From assembly GCA_022661535.1 (NCBI GenBank), contig JAKULF010000003.1, positions 5,890,001 through 5,954,000 of the forward strand: a DNA stretch of 64,000 nt, given 5' to 3'. The notes under the pieces are model-generated. The model had not been told where the DNA came from. It ran no database searches and saw nothing but the letters and a program-made list of their open reading frames with translations. Positions 49,250 through 60,519 of the stretch are shown in pieces (the first letter of the stretch is position 1; the number at the start of each line of letters is the position of its first letter). This stretch comes from Eutypa lata. Its lineage: Eukaryota > Ascomycota > Sordariomycetes > Xylariales > Diatrypaceae. Position numbers and translations under genes: made by a program.

Positions 49250-50860
49250 GATGCCTTTGTGTGATTTTGAAGTGAAATTTAGATATCTATCAGGTGTCGA
49301 TTATAGGGAGACAATATCGAAGAACACGATTTGTAGCTGACGACCAACAGCAACATTGCGAACTATTTAACAACGACCGCTCGCTCAACATTGGAAAAAG
49401 CTTGTACTCCCTCGGCGGCCCCATTTCGGTGAACGCCCCCTATACAGGCCGAATAAAATCTTCACGTTGTTCCGGCCTGCGCGGCCGGCTACAATGGAGT
49501 CTCGACCTGGCTAAATCTGGGAAACGTCCTGGCTGCAGAGTCCCATTGTGGGGAACGCGCCGCGGCAATTGCGAAAACCACGTAACGCCTATATTGGGCA
49601 CCCGGGTGTTATATGGTAAGCGATACTACGCGAGATCTGCCTCAGATGGACGGTTACACTGTCTTCATTTCGGCTATGCTGCTAGAATTGCCAATTACAT
49701 TCCGCCTCCTCTGAATGCGTCTAGCGGCATATAGTGATCCTTCACATCCAGGTTTTTTCTTTTCTTTTTCTTTTCAGGGCATGCAACGCCAATTTGGAAA
49801 AGGGGGGAGACAGACTATGGCCAGACCACCCGGTGTGGGGTGCATTCTGTCACATATATCTTCCGAGCCTACATCCGGGGAGTGGTCTCGATCCTAGAAG
49901 ATTTCAAGGTGTACATACAAGAACAAGATGTCTTATTGAATTGCAAGGCAAATTCGAAGCAGACAGGAAATTGCCTGGATGAAGCTTTACAAGAAGGCAG
50001 AAGTACTATTATAACAAGACTAAGCATCTAATATGCAATTCAGCAAGTTGTAGTTAGGAAATGTTGCTACAGTTGCTAGAACTGGCCGGCCATTAAGTAA
50101 ACTGCTCTGAATGACTGGGTGCTTGGTAGTCGGCTAGTTTTGGCGTACGTCTCATGAACAAATTCCTAGATCTAAATAGTACGTGTAATTAAATTACCTA
50201 GTATGGAGAGTTGTTGGAAAAACCCACACGGTCACTAAACCTCTTGATATTATTCGAAGAGGTCCTCAAAGTTTAAATTTCACCATATATGCTCAGGTAT
50301 TGGATGGTTGATTGGGCATGTCGTTCGTTGTCTGTCTTCAGGAGGATATTTGGGCATCTTAGTTAGCTGTTTGGGAATCTTCACATTTGAGACAACCTCA
50401 GAACCATTCAATGATCGGCAATATATCGGTTAAAGCTCCGATGATATTCTGATAATGAATATATGTATTAACTCAGATAGCTTATACTCTGCTTAAATAC
50501 ACATGTTATACGAAGTACATGCATATGTATGTAGTAATTTATACTGGCTAAGCTACCTAACTACTGCTACCAGGCGTTTCTTCGGGGCTCATTTAGGCAA
50601 GTAGTAGGTATTGAATGTTCCTTATCCCATTGAAGTGACCTCAGCCTCAGCGAATCTTTACGAAGCAACCTTGAAATAATTATCTAAGAACAGCCAACTA
50701 ACCTACCTCGTGCATAGAGCAGGATTGCTTTCTTTGTTCAACTCTAGCGAACGTTGTCATAAATCTATTACAGGCCTGTTGCACAAGAAGCACTATCGCT
50801 TAGCCAGATTATTCAGTAGGAGGGCATCGTCATTCCGGCTTCTACGGCTTTCAGTGACAT
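49250..50860. other. divergent promoter region (secreted protein / TRS85)
   Basis: About 1.6 kb. The left part (49380-49620) is a GC-rich island with the inverted repeat CCGGCC-N5-GGCCGG at 49472-49488 and two related boxes containing CCCATT and GAACGC (49420-49440 and 49540-49560). The rest is AT-rich. An open frame at 49294-49734 is probably fortuitous. Confidence 0.55.
49472..49488. promoter_or_regulatory. CCGGCC-N5-GGCCGG inverted repeat
   Basis: Perfect 6-bp arms around TGCGC, about 225 bp upstream of the secreted-protein start. CGG/CCG half sites facing each other are the usual target form of fungal Zn2Cys6 regulators. Function is inferred only. Confidence 0.4.
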
Positions 50861-53299
50861 ATGCAGCAGCCCTTTGACTATGGATCGCCGACCCAGCCAA
50901 TATCGTCACCCCCCTTGGCGGCCTCCTCTATAAAAATGCAGAAAACACGCCAATCCCTCAGCGAAGGCCTGCCTCTCTCCCAATCCGAAATTACGCTGCC
51001 GTATAGACGATCTCATCCTTCCGCCGCCTCCCTTTATGCCTCGACCTTATCACCACCCGGTTCGCGGCCCCAGTCACCCGTCGGCCGACCCTCCTCAGTC
51101 CGGACATCCGGTTCTATCTTCGGCGCGCCTACGAACAATGCATTAGCCTTTACCCAAGGAGTCGGAGATACTCCAGGAGATCCGCTCAACCTCATTCGAA
51201 AAGCCTTCGCACCACATGTTGCTGTGTATACCTCTGATGACACCGACGTTTTGATGAGAGAAAAGGGATTCGAGCGCGGTCTTTGGGAACTACTTCGCCC
51301 GTTTGGCGAGCAAGTTCAAGGCAAGGTCATTATACGAGATAGTAATGGTGCAAGCCGCACCTACGAGGACTACTCAATACACTTCGTGCGCTTTGGGGAA
51401 GATATCGAGCATCCCGAACCAATAACCGGCGGTCTCAGGAATGTAGATGCACAAAGGGCCAACGGCGCTTCAGAGAAGCAGAACGATTCGGCCCGGCAAC
51501 GTTCAAAACGGGGAGGCAATATTGCAGATGTAGAAGCAGTAGTGGAGCGCCATCTCAGTTACGCCGAGGACTCATTCTTTGGGACTCCTCATAGCCCTGC
51601 AAACCACAAACTCGACTTAGAAACACCATCACCATATTATGCGCTCTACGTACGGAGACTACTCTCCGGATTACCATTAGCCCCCCACGAAACATTCGCA
51701 CACCCGGTTGCATGTGTTATCGCCATCAGCTCCCGTTGCCAAGCCCCGATCGAGACATTACGGCGGCTTTACAACGATTCGAGTACCGGGGATAAGCGTT
51801 TACCTAATTGGGTAGACGCCGAGTATTTGAGATACTATGTACTAATACATGACGAGGAGAAGGATGATATTACGCGGTCTATGTCGCTTTTTGAACAGAT
51901 GAAACGTAACCTTGGATTACACTGTCACCTGTTGCGGATCAGGGGCACCCAAAGCGTCGCAACCGACGACGACAGCTTACCGCTGCCACGTAGCGAATGG
52001 ATGCCAGCGTCGGAAGAACTTGCTGACATAAAAAAGAGCGAAGATGATGAGGACTTCGAAGCCCCTACTAGGTATATATTTGAATCGGATGCTACGGCCA
52101 TTCGTACCTTCATCCGGGAGATGGTAATGCAATCCATCATACCTACGATGGAGCGACATGTGTCAGTGTGGAATGACCAGGTAGCGTCGAGGCGGCGAGG
52201 TGTTGCAGGGCGATTCCTTGGCCTCACCAAACGATGGGGATTCGGAGGCAGCTCGAGGTCATCACTGTCCGGTCCAAGCTCTGGTAGTAACTACGAGCCA
52301 CTCGGCTTTTACCGGACAGATACCCCCGAGGCCATCATGCGGAAACTCGCCGATTATGCTTTTATGCTTCGAGACTGGAAACTGGCGTACTCGACATATG
52401 ATTTATTAAGAGGCGACTTCAGCAATGATAAAGCATGGAGATACCATGCTGCTACGAATGAGATGGCCGCCATTAGTTTACTTATCACACCACAGAACAT
52501 CTCGGCCAAGACGAGAGCGGAGACTATTGATGCCATGCTCGAATCTGCCATTTACTCCTACCTGACACGTTGCAGCGCACCCTACGGCGCAGCACGTTGT
52601 CTAGCGCTGAGCCTCGAATTGCTGCGGCTGCGCGGGGGTTCCAGCGTCGACGATGCGGCCAAATGGGGAATCCGGTTACTAGAGAGCAGGGCCATGGGAC
52701 CCATAGGCGACGCGCTCATCAAGGAGCGGCTAGCGGTCTGCTATGCGTCTAAGCAAGGCATGGGGACGCACTCCTGGGGCAGCCGGCGCCGCAAGTCGGC
52801 CATGTGGTGCGTGCTCGGGGCGGAGTCCTGGCTCGCCCAGTCCAAGTTCATCCAGTCGCAGCGGTGCCTCAACGAGGCGCGGAACATGTACGCGGAGCTC
52901 CTTCCCCCGTCCTCATCGGAAGAGCACGGCGACGGCGGCGGAATCGATAAGTTCGCTTCGGCTAGCGCGTTCATGCTCGGTATCGGTCAGCAGCTGAACC
53001 GGCATCTCGAGGCCGGCGGTGGTGGGGGTAGCGAGGCTGGCGGCGGCTACTATAATCATCACCATGATGGCGTCGGAGGGAGTGGCACCTCTCAGAGCGA
53101 GCTCGTCGACGAGGAGAGCGAGGCGCTCGACGATAATGGTGGTGGTAGGGCCAGGAGGATCAGTGTACTCGGGGGTATACCGGGGGTTACCGCGATGGGC
53201 CTTGAGACGGCTCCTCTGAGATCGGCTGCTCCTGCCGTGGAAGGAGAGGAAGAGGAGGAGAAGAGGGATCCCGGCGCGCCCAAGGATGATTTTGGATAA
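50861..53299 (+). CDS. TRS85: TRAPP III subunit TRS85 (TRAPPC8-like)
   Basis: Component of the TRAPP III Rab GEF that activates Ypt1 in autophagy and ER-Golgi traffic. A single uninterrupted 812-aa frame. After a Ser/Pro-rich N-terminus comes DPLNLIRKAFAPHVAVYTS, then ERGLWELLRPFGEQVQGKV, SPYYALYVRRLLSGLPLAPHE, and HPVACVIAISS. The middle part contains EKDDITRSMSLFEQMKRNLG and NDQVASRRRGVAGRFLGLTK, and helical repeats follow (YAFMLRDWKLAYSTYDLLRG). These blocks are typical of Trs85. The last 100 residues are Gly/His/Glu-rich and variable. Codon GC rises after 52570. Confidence 0.9.
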   Translation: MQQPFDYGSPTQPISSPPLAASSIKMQKTRQSLSEGLPLSQSEITLPYRRSHPSAASLYASTLSPPGSRPQSPVGRPSSVRTSGSIFGAPTNNALAFTQGVGDTPGDPLNLIRKAFAPHVAVYTSDDTDVLMREKGFERGLWELLRPFGEQVQGKVIIRDSNGASRTYEDYSIHFVRFGEDIEHPEPITGGLRNVDAQRANGASEKQNDSARQRSKRGGNIADVEAVVERHLSYAEDSFFGTPHSPANHKLDLETPSPYYALYVRRLLSGLPLAPHETFAHPVACVIAISSRCQAPIETLRRLYNDSSTGDKRLPNWVDAEYLRYYVLIHDEEKDDITRSMSLFEQMKRNLGLHCHLLRIRGTQSVATDDDSLPLPRSEWMPASEELADIKKSEDDEDFEAPTRYIFESDATAIRTFIREMVMQSIIPTMERHVSVWNDQVASRRRGVAGRFLGLTKRWGFGGSSRSSLSGPSSGSNYEPLGFYRTDTPEAIMRKLADYAFMLRDWKLAYSTYDLLRGDFSNDKAWRYHAATNEMAAISLLITPQNISAKTRAETIDAMLESAIYSYLTRCSAPYGAARCLALSLELLRLRGGSSVDDAAKWGIRLLESRAMGPIGDALIKERLAVCYASKQGMGTHSWGSRRRKSAMWCVLGAESWLAQSKFIQSQRCLNEARNMYAELLPPSSSEEHGDGGGIDKFASASAFMLGIGQQLNRHLEAGGGGGSEAGGGYYNHHHDGVGGSGTSQSELVDEESEALDDNGGGRARRISVLGGIPGVTAMGLETAPLRSAAPAVEGEEEEEKRDPGAPKDDFG

Positions 53300-53943
53300 G
53301 CTAAGAAGCAGGTAGAATTGCCATTAATTAAAGACGGTGAGCGGGGAGAGAGGTAGGTAGGCAGGCGGCATACATAGGTATAGGTGTGGGTTTAGAGCAT
53401 TCAACTACTACGTACATGGGTACGTTACGTTACGATGGGCGGTATAGATAGATACAGTACGGTGTTACATGTACCTGGATAGGTATATCATATCACTCTT
53501 AACTTAGGTTTTTATTCATGAGCAGCATGCTTGCATGCAATGGAACATGGGATAGGAATAGGAACAGGAACATTGAAATGGTGTTTACAGAGAGAGAAAG
53601 GGGATTGAAATTGAGATACCCCTATATCTGGTTTCCTCATTTATTGTGACATGACTTGTGATATCCAAGCCTTAGTTAGACTATGTTGTAGGTATTTTAA
53701 TTAATTGGGTTACATAAGCAATAAGATATTCAATATTCTAACGGGTGTTACAGCAGTCTTGGGGTCTACGTAGAAGTTAGTGGGGTCAATGCCAAGCCAT
53801 TAATAAGTTTAGCGTTAACCTCCCACTGATAACAATCTGAGATTTCGATTTGACCGCCAAAAAGTTCGGAAATTCTGCCGGTTCCAAGGTTGCTCGTCCC
53901 TCACTGTTCAAGTTACAACATAGACAAAAATAAATCCGCAGCC
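53300..53943. other. intergenic spacer
   Basis: About 640 bp between tandem genes; holds the TRS85 3' UTR and the DBP7 promoter. No gene seen. Confidence 0.5.
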
Positions 53944-56433
53944 ATGGCCGACACGGGCATGCTCCTGAATTTCGATATTGGTGATGCGCCACTGAAGAAA
54001 CAAGTTAAATATACCGGTGGTCGCTGGCGAGATCGGGTCCGCGCCCAACGAACCGCAAACAAGGGTGGTCCTGAAGGCCCATCGAGTGGCAGCAATAACA
54101 CCCCGCTCTCCAATGATCGACGAGATCGCAGAACTGCTGCGCAAGAGTCGGACAATTTTGGTGACGGTGATCGTCCGGCAAAGCGTCAGAGGACCGATCC
54201 AGATGGCTTCCAGAATAACCAGAACGGTTCGGGCGGGAGGAGACACGATTACATGACGGGAAAGCTACCGCCGGGGAGCATCAGCACCGGACACAGGCAT
54301 GGTCAGCATGATGCGAAGTCTGGCACAGTAACTTCGCGGCTGTTTACGTCCAATCCTACCCCCAAGACCGTATTCGAAGATCCAGTAGAAGAGTCCGAGC
54401 CAGCGAAACCGTCTAATGCGCCGCTGTCGGAAGAAGCATCCACTTTCCACGCTCTTGGTCTGTCGCGACGCATTGCTCAACACCTATCTTCAAAACTCGA
54501 GATGAAAGCCCCGACCTCTATTCAGAAGAACACGATACCTCAGTTAGTGAAAGAGGATGGCGATGCTTTCTTGCAGGCCGAGACCGGTTCCGGAAAGACC
54601 CTGGCCTATCTGCTGCCTATAGTACAGCGGATTGTGGCGTTGAGTCAAAAAGAGGACGGATCGAGTACTGGCACGCAAATACATCGAAACTCCGGCCTGC
54701 TCGCCATTATTTTAGCCCCGACGAGAGAATTGTGCAAGCAGATCGCCACCGTCTTAGAGAAGGTTCTACGATGTGCGCCCTGGATTGTCAGCACCGCTGT
54801 CACGGGTGGAGAAAGCAAGAAGGCCGAGAAAGCGCGGCTGAGAAAAGGCGTCAACATTTTAATTGCTACGCCGGGTCGTCTGGTTGACCACTTGGATAAC
54901 ACCAAGGTTCTAGATGTGGATACAGTACGATGGCTCGTCCTCGATGAGGGCGACCGACTTATGGAGCTGGGTTTCGAAGAGGAGCTACGAAATATCGTGG
55001 GGAAGATCCGCAAGGAGCCCTTGAAGGCTGTGAACAAGGACGGCGTGAAGCTTGATGCCTTACCCCAGCGGCGAATCACAGTCCTCTGTTCGGCTACTAT
55101 GAAGATGAACGTCCAGAAGCTGGGAGAGATCAGTTTGCAAGACGCCACCCACATCACAGCTTCCAAGACGGAAGGTGATGCCGATGGTGCGGTTGATACA
55201 AACGATGCTGGCTTCTCAGCACCGTCCCAGCTCAAGCAGACCTTCTTGATCGTCCCGGCCAAGCTGAGGCTAGTCACGTTGATAGCCTTACTTAAGTCCT
55301 CGTTCGCTCGCAAGGGATCCGTTATGAAGGCTATAATCTTCATATCTTGTTCCGACTCCGTTGATTTCCATTTCGATATTCTCCGAGACACCCCTCCAAT
55401 CACAGCGTCAGACGATAAGTCGCTAACCACAGCCGCAACCGCGAATACCGTCTCTAACGCCGCCTACATCACATCGCCCGCGAACCCTACAGTACGCCTC
55501 CTCCGACTTCACGGCTCCCTTCAGCAAGCCGTCCGCACCGCCACGCTCGCCGCTTTCCACAACTGCAAGGAGCCGTCCGTCCTTATCACCACGGACATCT
55601 CCTCCCGCGGTCTCGACGTTCCCGCTGTCGACCTCGTCGTCGAGTACGACCCTGCCTTCAGCACGGCCGACCACGTGCACCGCGTGGGACGGACGGCCCG
55701 AGCCGGTCGCGCCGGCAAGGCCACCCTGTTCTTGCAGCCCGGCTGCGAGGAGGGCTACATTGGATTTCTCAACAGCAATGCGTCGGCGTCCACGCAGCCG
55801 TTCGACCCCACTATCCAGAACGGTTTCGTGACGCCAATTTCTATTCCGAGAACTACCACTACCACTACTACAGACTCACCATTATCCTCCCCCGAAGCTC
55901 CGGCGGCAGCGGCCCCTACTCTCGTAACGGAGAGGCAATCCCCCAATTCCCGCGCCGAGGCCCTGCAGCTGCATCTCGAGCAGAGGCTCCTAGCGTCCGG
56001 GAAGGAGGACCTGAAAGACGGCGGGAAGTTGCTCGACGCGGCCCGCAAGGCGTTCCGCTCCCATATCCGCGCCTACGCTACCCATGTCCGCGAGGAGCGC
56101 GGCTTCTTCGATATCACACAGTTGCATCTGGGACACACGGCGAAGAGCTTCGGGCTGCGCGAGGCGCCCGGCGGTATTGGCGGGGGACCGTCGGCGAGGA
56201 GGATGCCGATGGGTAAGGGGGGTGCTGGAAGGGGTAGTGGTGGTGATAAGGGGGAGAAGGGGAGTAGTAGTGGTGGTGGTGGTAGTGGGAGGGGAGAGAA
56301 GAGAGCACGTGCTGATGTTGATGACGATGATGATCCTAGTAAGAGCAATGTCGTCGATGAGGATGCGGCTAGGAGGATGAGGATGAAGATGAAGGCCGTT
56401 ATGAATGCTTCTGGCGAGTTTAATATCGGATGA
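53944..56433 (+). CDS. DBP7: ATP-dependent RNA helicase DBP7 (DDX31-like)
   Basis: Nucleolar DEAD-box helicase for 60S assembly. Single exon, 829 aa from the ATG at 53944 (good context GCCATGGCC); the frame is open 54 bp further upstream. Motifs: APTSIQKNTIPQL (Q region), AETGSGKT (about 212-219), APTRELCKQI, TPGRLVDHLD, DEGD in place of DEAD (about 333-336), CSATMK (about 382), and HRVGRTARAGRAG (about 579-591). The DEGD box and the large insertion between the two RecA domains are known traits of Dbp7. The basic N-terminus (PAKRQRTD) and Gly/Ser-rich basic tail (SGRGEKRARAD) suit a nucleolar protein. A TG repeat starts 10 bp after the stop. Confidence 0.94.
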   Translation: MADTGMLLNFDIGDAPLKKQVKYTGGRWRDRVRAQRTANKGGPEGPSSGSNNTPLSNDRRDRRTAAQESDNFGDGDRPAKRQRTDPDGFQNNQNGSGGRRHDYMTGKLPPGSISTGHRHGQHDAKSGTVTSRLFTSNPTPKTVFEDPVEESEPAKPSNAPLSEEASTFHALGLSRRIAQHLSSKLEMKAPTSIQKNTIPQLVKEDGDAFLQAETGSGKTLAYLLPIVQRIVALSQKEDGSSTGTQIHRNSGLLAIILAPTRELCKQIATVLEKVLRCAPWIVSTAVTGGESKKAEKARLRKGVNILIATPGRLVDHLDNTKVLDVDTVRWLVLDEGDRLMELGFEEELRNIVGKIRKEPLKAVNKDGVKLDALPQRRITVLCSATMKMNVQKLGEISLQDATHITASKTEGDADGAVDTNDAGFSAPSQLKQTFLIVPAKLRLVTLIALLKSSFARKGSVMKAIIFISCSDSVDFHFDILRDTPPITASDDKSLTTAATANTVSNAAYITSPANPTVRLLRLHGSLQQAVRTATLAAFHNCKEPSVLITTDISSRGLDVPAVDLVVEYDPAFSTADHVHRVGRTARAGRAGKATLFLQPGCEEGYIGFLNSNASASTQPFDPTIQNGFVTPISIPRTTTTTTTDSPLSSPEAPAAAAPTLVTERQSPNSRAEALQLHLEQRLLASGKEDLKDGGKLLDAARKAFRSHIRAYATHVREERGFFDITQLHLGHTAKSFGLREAPGGIGGGPSARRMPMGKGGAGRGSGGDKGEKGSSSGGGGSGRGEKRARADVDDDDDPSKSNVVDEDAARRMRMKMKAVMNASGEFNIG

Positions 56434-56438
56434 GGGGG

Positions 56439-56443
<5 letters not shown>

Positions 56444-56497
<54 letters not shown>
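56444..56497. repeat. (TG)27 microsatellite
   Basis: Uninterrupted TG dinucleotide repeat of 54 bp immediately downstream of the DBP7 stop codon, presumably in its 3' UTR. Confidence 0.95.
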
Positions 56498-56498
<1 letters not shown>

Positions 56499-57061
56499 AC
56501 TTGGCACGCATCGCAGGGTATTCTTAGAGGGAAGTTCTAGCATTATGAAGCAATATATCTACTATTATGTTGTTCGACTAGAACATCTTTTGACCATCCT
56601 TGGTCGGGGCTTGAAAGTGAGCAAGTTGACTGAAGATGCCCCTTTAGCCCGCCCTTGCCTCGTATCACTGAACCATACCTTTCACTTGACTGACTACCTA
56701 GTTCCTACCTAGAAGAAATATTCAGCGATAGCAAACACGCAGTAAATTGTTCGAGTCGCTCGTCAAGTACCTAGCTATCACGATAACGGTAGTCACTTCC
56801 ACAAAGTTTCTTGAACTGCCATCTAGCCACCGCTTCAGCAAACGGTACTGTGAGGTTATCTTCTTCTACCTAGGTCACTCTTCAAACCAGATTACCTTTC
56901 AAGTCTGGTCTCTTTCATCTAAATTATCATTATTTACCTACCATTGCAACTAGGTGAATTCTAGATAGCAAGATACATACCTATCTTGGTACGAGGTCTA
57001 AAGGGCGGTATCTTCTTCGATCAACCCTTCCTAACACATCATAACTTCTCGTTTCTCTACC

Positions 57062-57150
<89 letters not shown>

Positions 57151-57658
57151 CACCACCACCACCACCACCACTACTACCACCACCACCACCACTACTACCA
57201 CTACTAGGCAAATAGACTGTCTAGGTATCCAACACCACCATTCAACCCAAATCTACTTCTTCAATACCCACGACAAACTACATATGGGTATTTACTAATG
57301 ACAATCGTACATCATCTACAATTCAGAACTCTTTTCACCAATTGGCAACCCACTCAGAAGCTACCAAGTAGCAACTACATGATACTTGGGTAACTTCCAA
57401 CTTCCTTCTACGAAGTTGCCAGCTGCACCTCCGTAGATGCCTTCCCTTACTACCCAACTACTTTGATTTGAATCTTCCATATTCAAGATTCAAACTACGT
57501 AGTTTCTCCCACACCTACCGTTGAACCTATCAACCGGCTCTCTAGGCCAATTTGCACTTTCCTACTCAACGAAAACCTACGGGAGGTCGATCTTCTCGCA
57601 TACACATACCCAACACCACACATTCTCACCAACCGAGGAGAGCAAGCTGGCCTACAAG
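56498..57658. other. intergenic region with trinucleotide repeat
   Basis: About 1.2 kb between DBP7 and the BTB gene. The second half is C/A/T-rich and G-poor on the plus strand, as expected for a long 5' leader of the BTB gene, and includes the CTA/CCA tract listed separately. Confidence 0.5.
57059..57207. repeat. (CTA)n/(CCA)n compound trinucleotide repeat
   Basis: About 149 bp of perfect triplets: CAC units, then about 23 CTA units, then mixed CCA and CTA blocks. It would read as poly-Tyr/His or poly-Thr/Pro, but belongs to no supported coding exon. It lies 450 bp upstream of the BTB start. Confidence 0.95.
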
Positions 57659-58510
57659 ATGGCGGAGAAGTATAGACGACGGGAAAGCACACCTGGTGTC
57701 GGGTAAGTTCCACTCGAGTTACAATTCCTAGTTATTAAGAGCCAGTACAGCGTGGCAAATTACTATACGAACCGCTAACACTCCCTCTCCTACAGCGAAA
57801 TCAGCGACATGGTCACTATTCAGATCCCCAGTGGCAAAAAGTTTCAAGCACCCGCGCAGCTCTTAGCTCATCACTCAAAGTACTTCCGTGCCGCACTCAA
57901 TAGCCCTATGAAGGAGGCAACTGCTCTCCACTTCGATCTCGTCGAGCATGCTGGGGACGAGGCTCTCGATCTCTTCTGCCTATGGCTTTACTCGCGGCCT
58001 CTATCCCTTGGCACCCGGAGGATCCTCCATACGCGCGCTAACACGTTTAGACACTGCACAGACATTCTAATTCAGGCATGGCGATTGGGCGACTATCTTC
58101 AGGCAATCGATTTCAAGAATGATATCCTTTTTGCACTTGACACGGAGGTCTTACGCTGTGCGGTCGACGATCACCCCTTCGTCAAGCACTCGTCTCAGTT
58201 GGAAGGTTTAGATACCAAGAGTTCACTATATCGCATGCTAGCTACTATGCTTGGCCAAGTTATATTCGCCCAGTGTTCTGTAGATCATATCCGTAAAATT
58301 TTCAAAGCGGTGGATGCTGATGCGCGCGCCGCTGTTACGGAATGCATAGCTTTGTATAGTGCAGAGCAGTTCGATTGGATGAGGCAAGATGCAAATTATG
58401 AGTCAATGTCTGATAAAGAAAAACTCAGGCGCTTGGACGAAAGCGTCAACGGAGTTGTGGGGGTTGTGTATGGTGTCAAGATGGAAGATTTTCTTGAAGA
58501 ATCTGAGTAA
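57659..58510 (+). CDS. BTB/POZ domain protein
   Basis: Two exons, 57659-57702 and 57796-58510, phase 2, 252 aa. The short first exon encodes MAEKYRRRESTPGVG. The BTB fold follows: EISDMVTIQIPSGKKFQAPA, then LLAHHSKYFRAALNSPMKEA (the classical switch into the second helix) and DEALDLFCLWLYSRPL. The rest (LIQAWRLGDYLQAIDFKNDI) is the usual fungal C-terminal helical extension. Such proteins dimerise and may act as adaptors, for example for Cul3; no partner domain is present. Function unknown. Confidence 0.85.
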
Positions 58511-59754
58511 ACAGGAGTACAAGGATGCTCATGAGCAACAGATTTGAATGCTCATAGGAGTTCAGGCTTAGCCAGGGAACTAGGCATACCGTACGGGCTA
58601 GATATAAACGCACCTAGTTACTTTTAGCTTTTAAGACCTCATGCTATTTGCATTATACAATGGGTAGGAAGCACAAGAGCTATGTATCGTACAGTGTTTC
58701 CCTCTTATAACAATTTTGTTTGTGGCCTATGGCCGGCTAACACGTGTTGCCCCTGATTGACTGTAGTATTATCCTAGATATTCTTAAACAAAGCGTTAAA
58801 CTGGTAAACTAAAATTCGAGCGAAGCATCACAAAAAGTCTCACGAGACCGAAGGCCTTGGTGGGATATTCTATGGCTTAAGAAATACCAGTTATCGTGGT
58901 AGAGCAATCATATATGCCAAGGGCCTCTCGACATAAAAAAGTCATGATAGTCCAGCTTACTCAAACCTCTTACTTAGTTTAACATAACGAGGCCTGGCAT
59001 CTTAGTCACTACTCTCGTACGACACGACAACACTTACGACGCTTGGAATTCAGCTCTAGAGGGACTGAGCTGTCCAAATTTGCTACGCTCGATAGGGGTT
59101 ATTCGATGACACTTAGTAGGTAGGTATGCAATACCAAGGCTATGCAACTAGCCCTATTAGTTAGCCTAGATTAGAAATTCATTTGATATCTGCTCCTACC
59201 ATGTCATAGCTAGATAGGATACCTAGTATATAATCAACCCCGTATCTATCTACGTTAAAGACGTTGGCGGGAGTGTCCCCAACTTGTATTCCAGAGACTT
59301 TCATGTAGACTACTAAATCACCCCTATTGCCTAGGACTGAGGTCAAAATCATAGAGGCACTGAATTTCGCTAACACTGTACTACCAGCTTACATATGTCT
59401 ATGGAATGTCGTACAATGTGAGGGATCACTTTCATTGGCCACCCCTTGTTGCGGGGTTGCAACGGTGGCTATTCTACCCCACCTGTCTATAGACTAGCTC
59501 TGTCATTCTGCAGCCATTCTGCAGCCACACTACTTACTACGTAGCACAATCTAGTAGTTAGCTTCCTCAAGAATTCATATCATCCATTTTGCATTTCACC
59601 CTGCGATACCCCTTAATCAGATAGCATAGCTACCCCTATACATTACCTTAGAAAGGTTGCCAAATGTCCAAGTGGTGTCTTATACTGTGGTATTGACTGT
59701 TCCCTTACTCAATAAGATCAGTTGAAAACTTTTCTCGGATAAAAGTCTCACCCA
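58511..59754. other. intergenic spacer
   Basis: About 1.24 kb, no supported gene; the right end must contain the methyltransferase promoter. Confidence 0.5.
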
Positions 59755-60519
59755 ATGGCGGATGCGGAGGCAGAGCGTCTAGCTCATGCCGATTACTGGG
59801 ATGAACGTTATAATGAAGCTGGGCCAGACAACAGGCTTCACGAGTGGTTTCGCTCGTTTGGCGATCTAGAACCTTTTTTCGACAAGCATTTGTTTCAAGC
59901 ACGAGAACCGGGGACAAACCCAAGGATATTGCATCTTGGATCGGGCGACAGCGTAAGTATCACTACTTATTTTGAAAATGCATGGTCCACATTTATACTA
60001 AGTGAGGATTAGACAATACCAGACCACCTCGCAGAAAGGGGGTATAGGAACCAGCTCTGTGCAGACTTCTCCACGGTCGTTGTGGAACTCATGTCCAAGA
60101 GGCATGCAAGCATCGAGGGCATCGAGTGGAAACAGATGGACGTCCGCCGTATGGAAAATATATCCTCGGAGTCAATAGACGTCGCATTCGACAAAGGGAC
60201 CCTAGATGCCATGATCCACGGTAGTCCTTGGAGCCCCCCAGACGATGTCCTTGAAAACACAGGACAATACATCCGAGAAGTAAGTCCCCAACCCCACTGT
60301 GCGTCGTGACACTCCAAGTCTTACTTAGTTTGTCAGGCTTTCCGTGTCCTCAAGTCAGACGGGATATTCCTCTACGTCACATATCGGCAGCCGCATTTTG
60401 TTAAGCCTCTGCTGAGCCCCGAGGGCACTACGTGGGACATTAACGTAGAAGTCCTAGGTGGTTCCGGTAGTACGTTCCAGTACCACGCGTTTACTCTTAA
60501 GAAGGCAGCTAAAACCTAA
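59755..60519 (+). CDS. class I SAM-dependent methyltransferase (EEF1A-KMT4-like)
   Basis: Three exons: 59755-59952, 60013-60279 and 60337-60519, all phase 0, 215 aa. Motif I is ILHLGSGDSTIP, completed only by splicing. Before it stands the family signature ADYWDERYNEAGP and EWFRSFGDLEPF. Then come EWKQMDVRRMENI, DVAFDKGTLDAMIHG (acidic post-I and FDKGTLDA, shared with METTL13/EEF1A lysine methyltransferases) and RVLKSDGIFLYVTYRQPHF. The likely role is methylation of a protein such as elongation factor 1A; the exact target is not readable. Cytosolic. Confidence 0.87.

Noticed and set aside
49294..49734. 146-aa ORF in the divergent promoter region
   Set aside because: No protein-like pattern; overlaps a probable regulatory island; a polypyrimidine-AG at 49750-49778 gives no convincing second exon.
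54645..55430. 261-aa ORF antisense to DBP7
   Set aside because: Shadow frame of the helicase.
57521..57706. ORF overlapping the first BTB exon with a longer leader
   Set aside because: The ATG at 57659 is in another frame and is the one that splices into the BTB domain.
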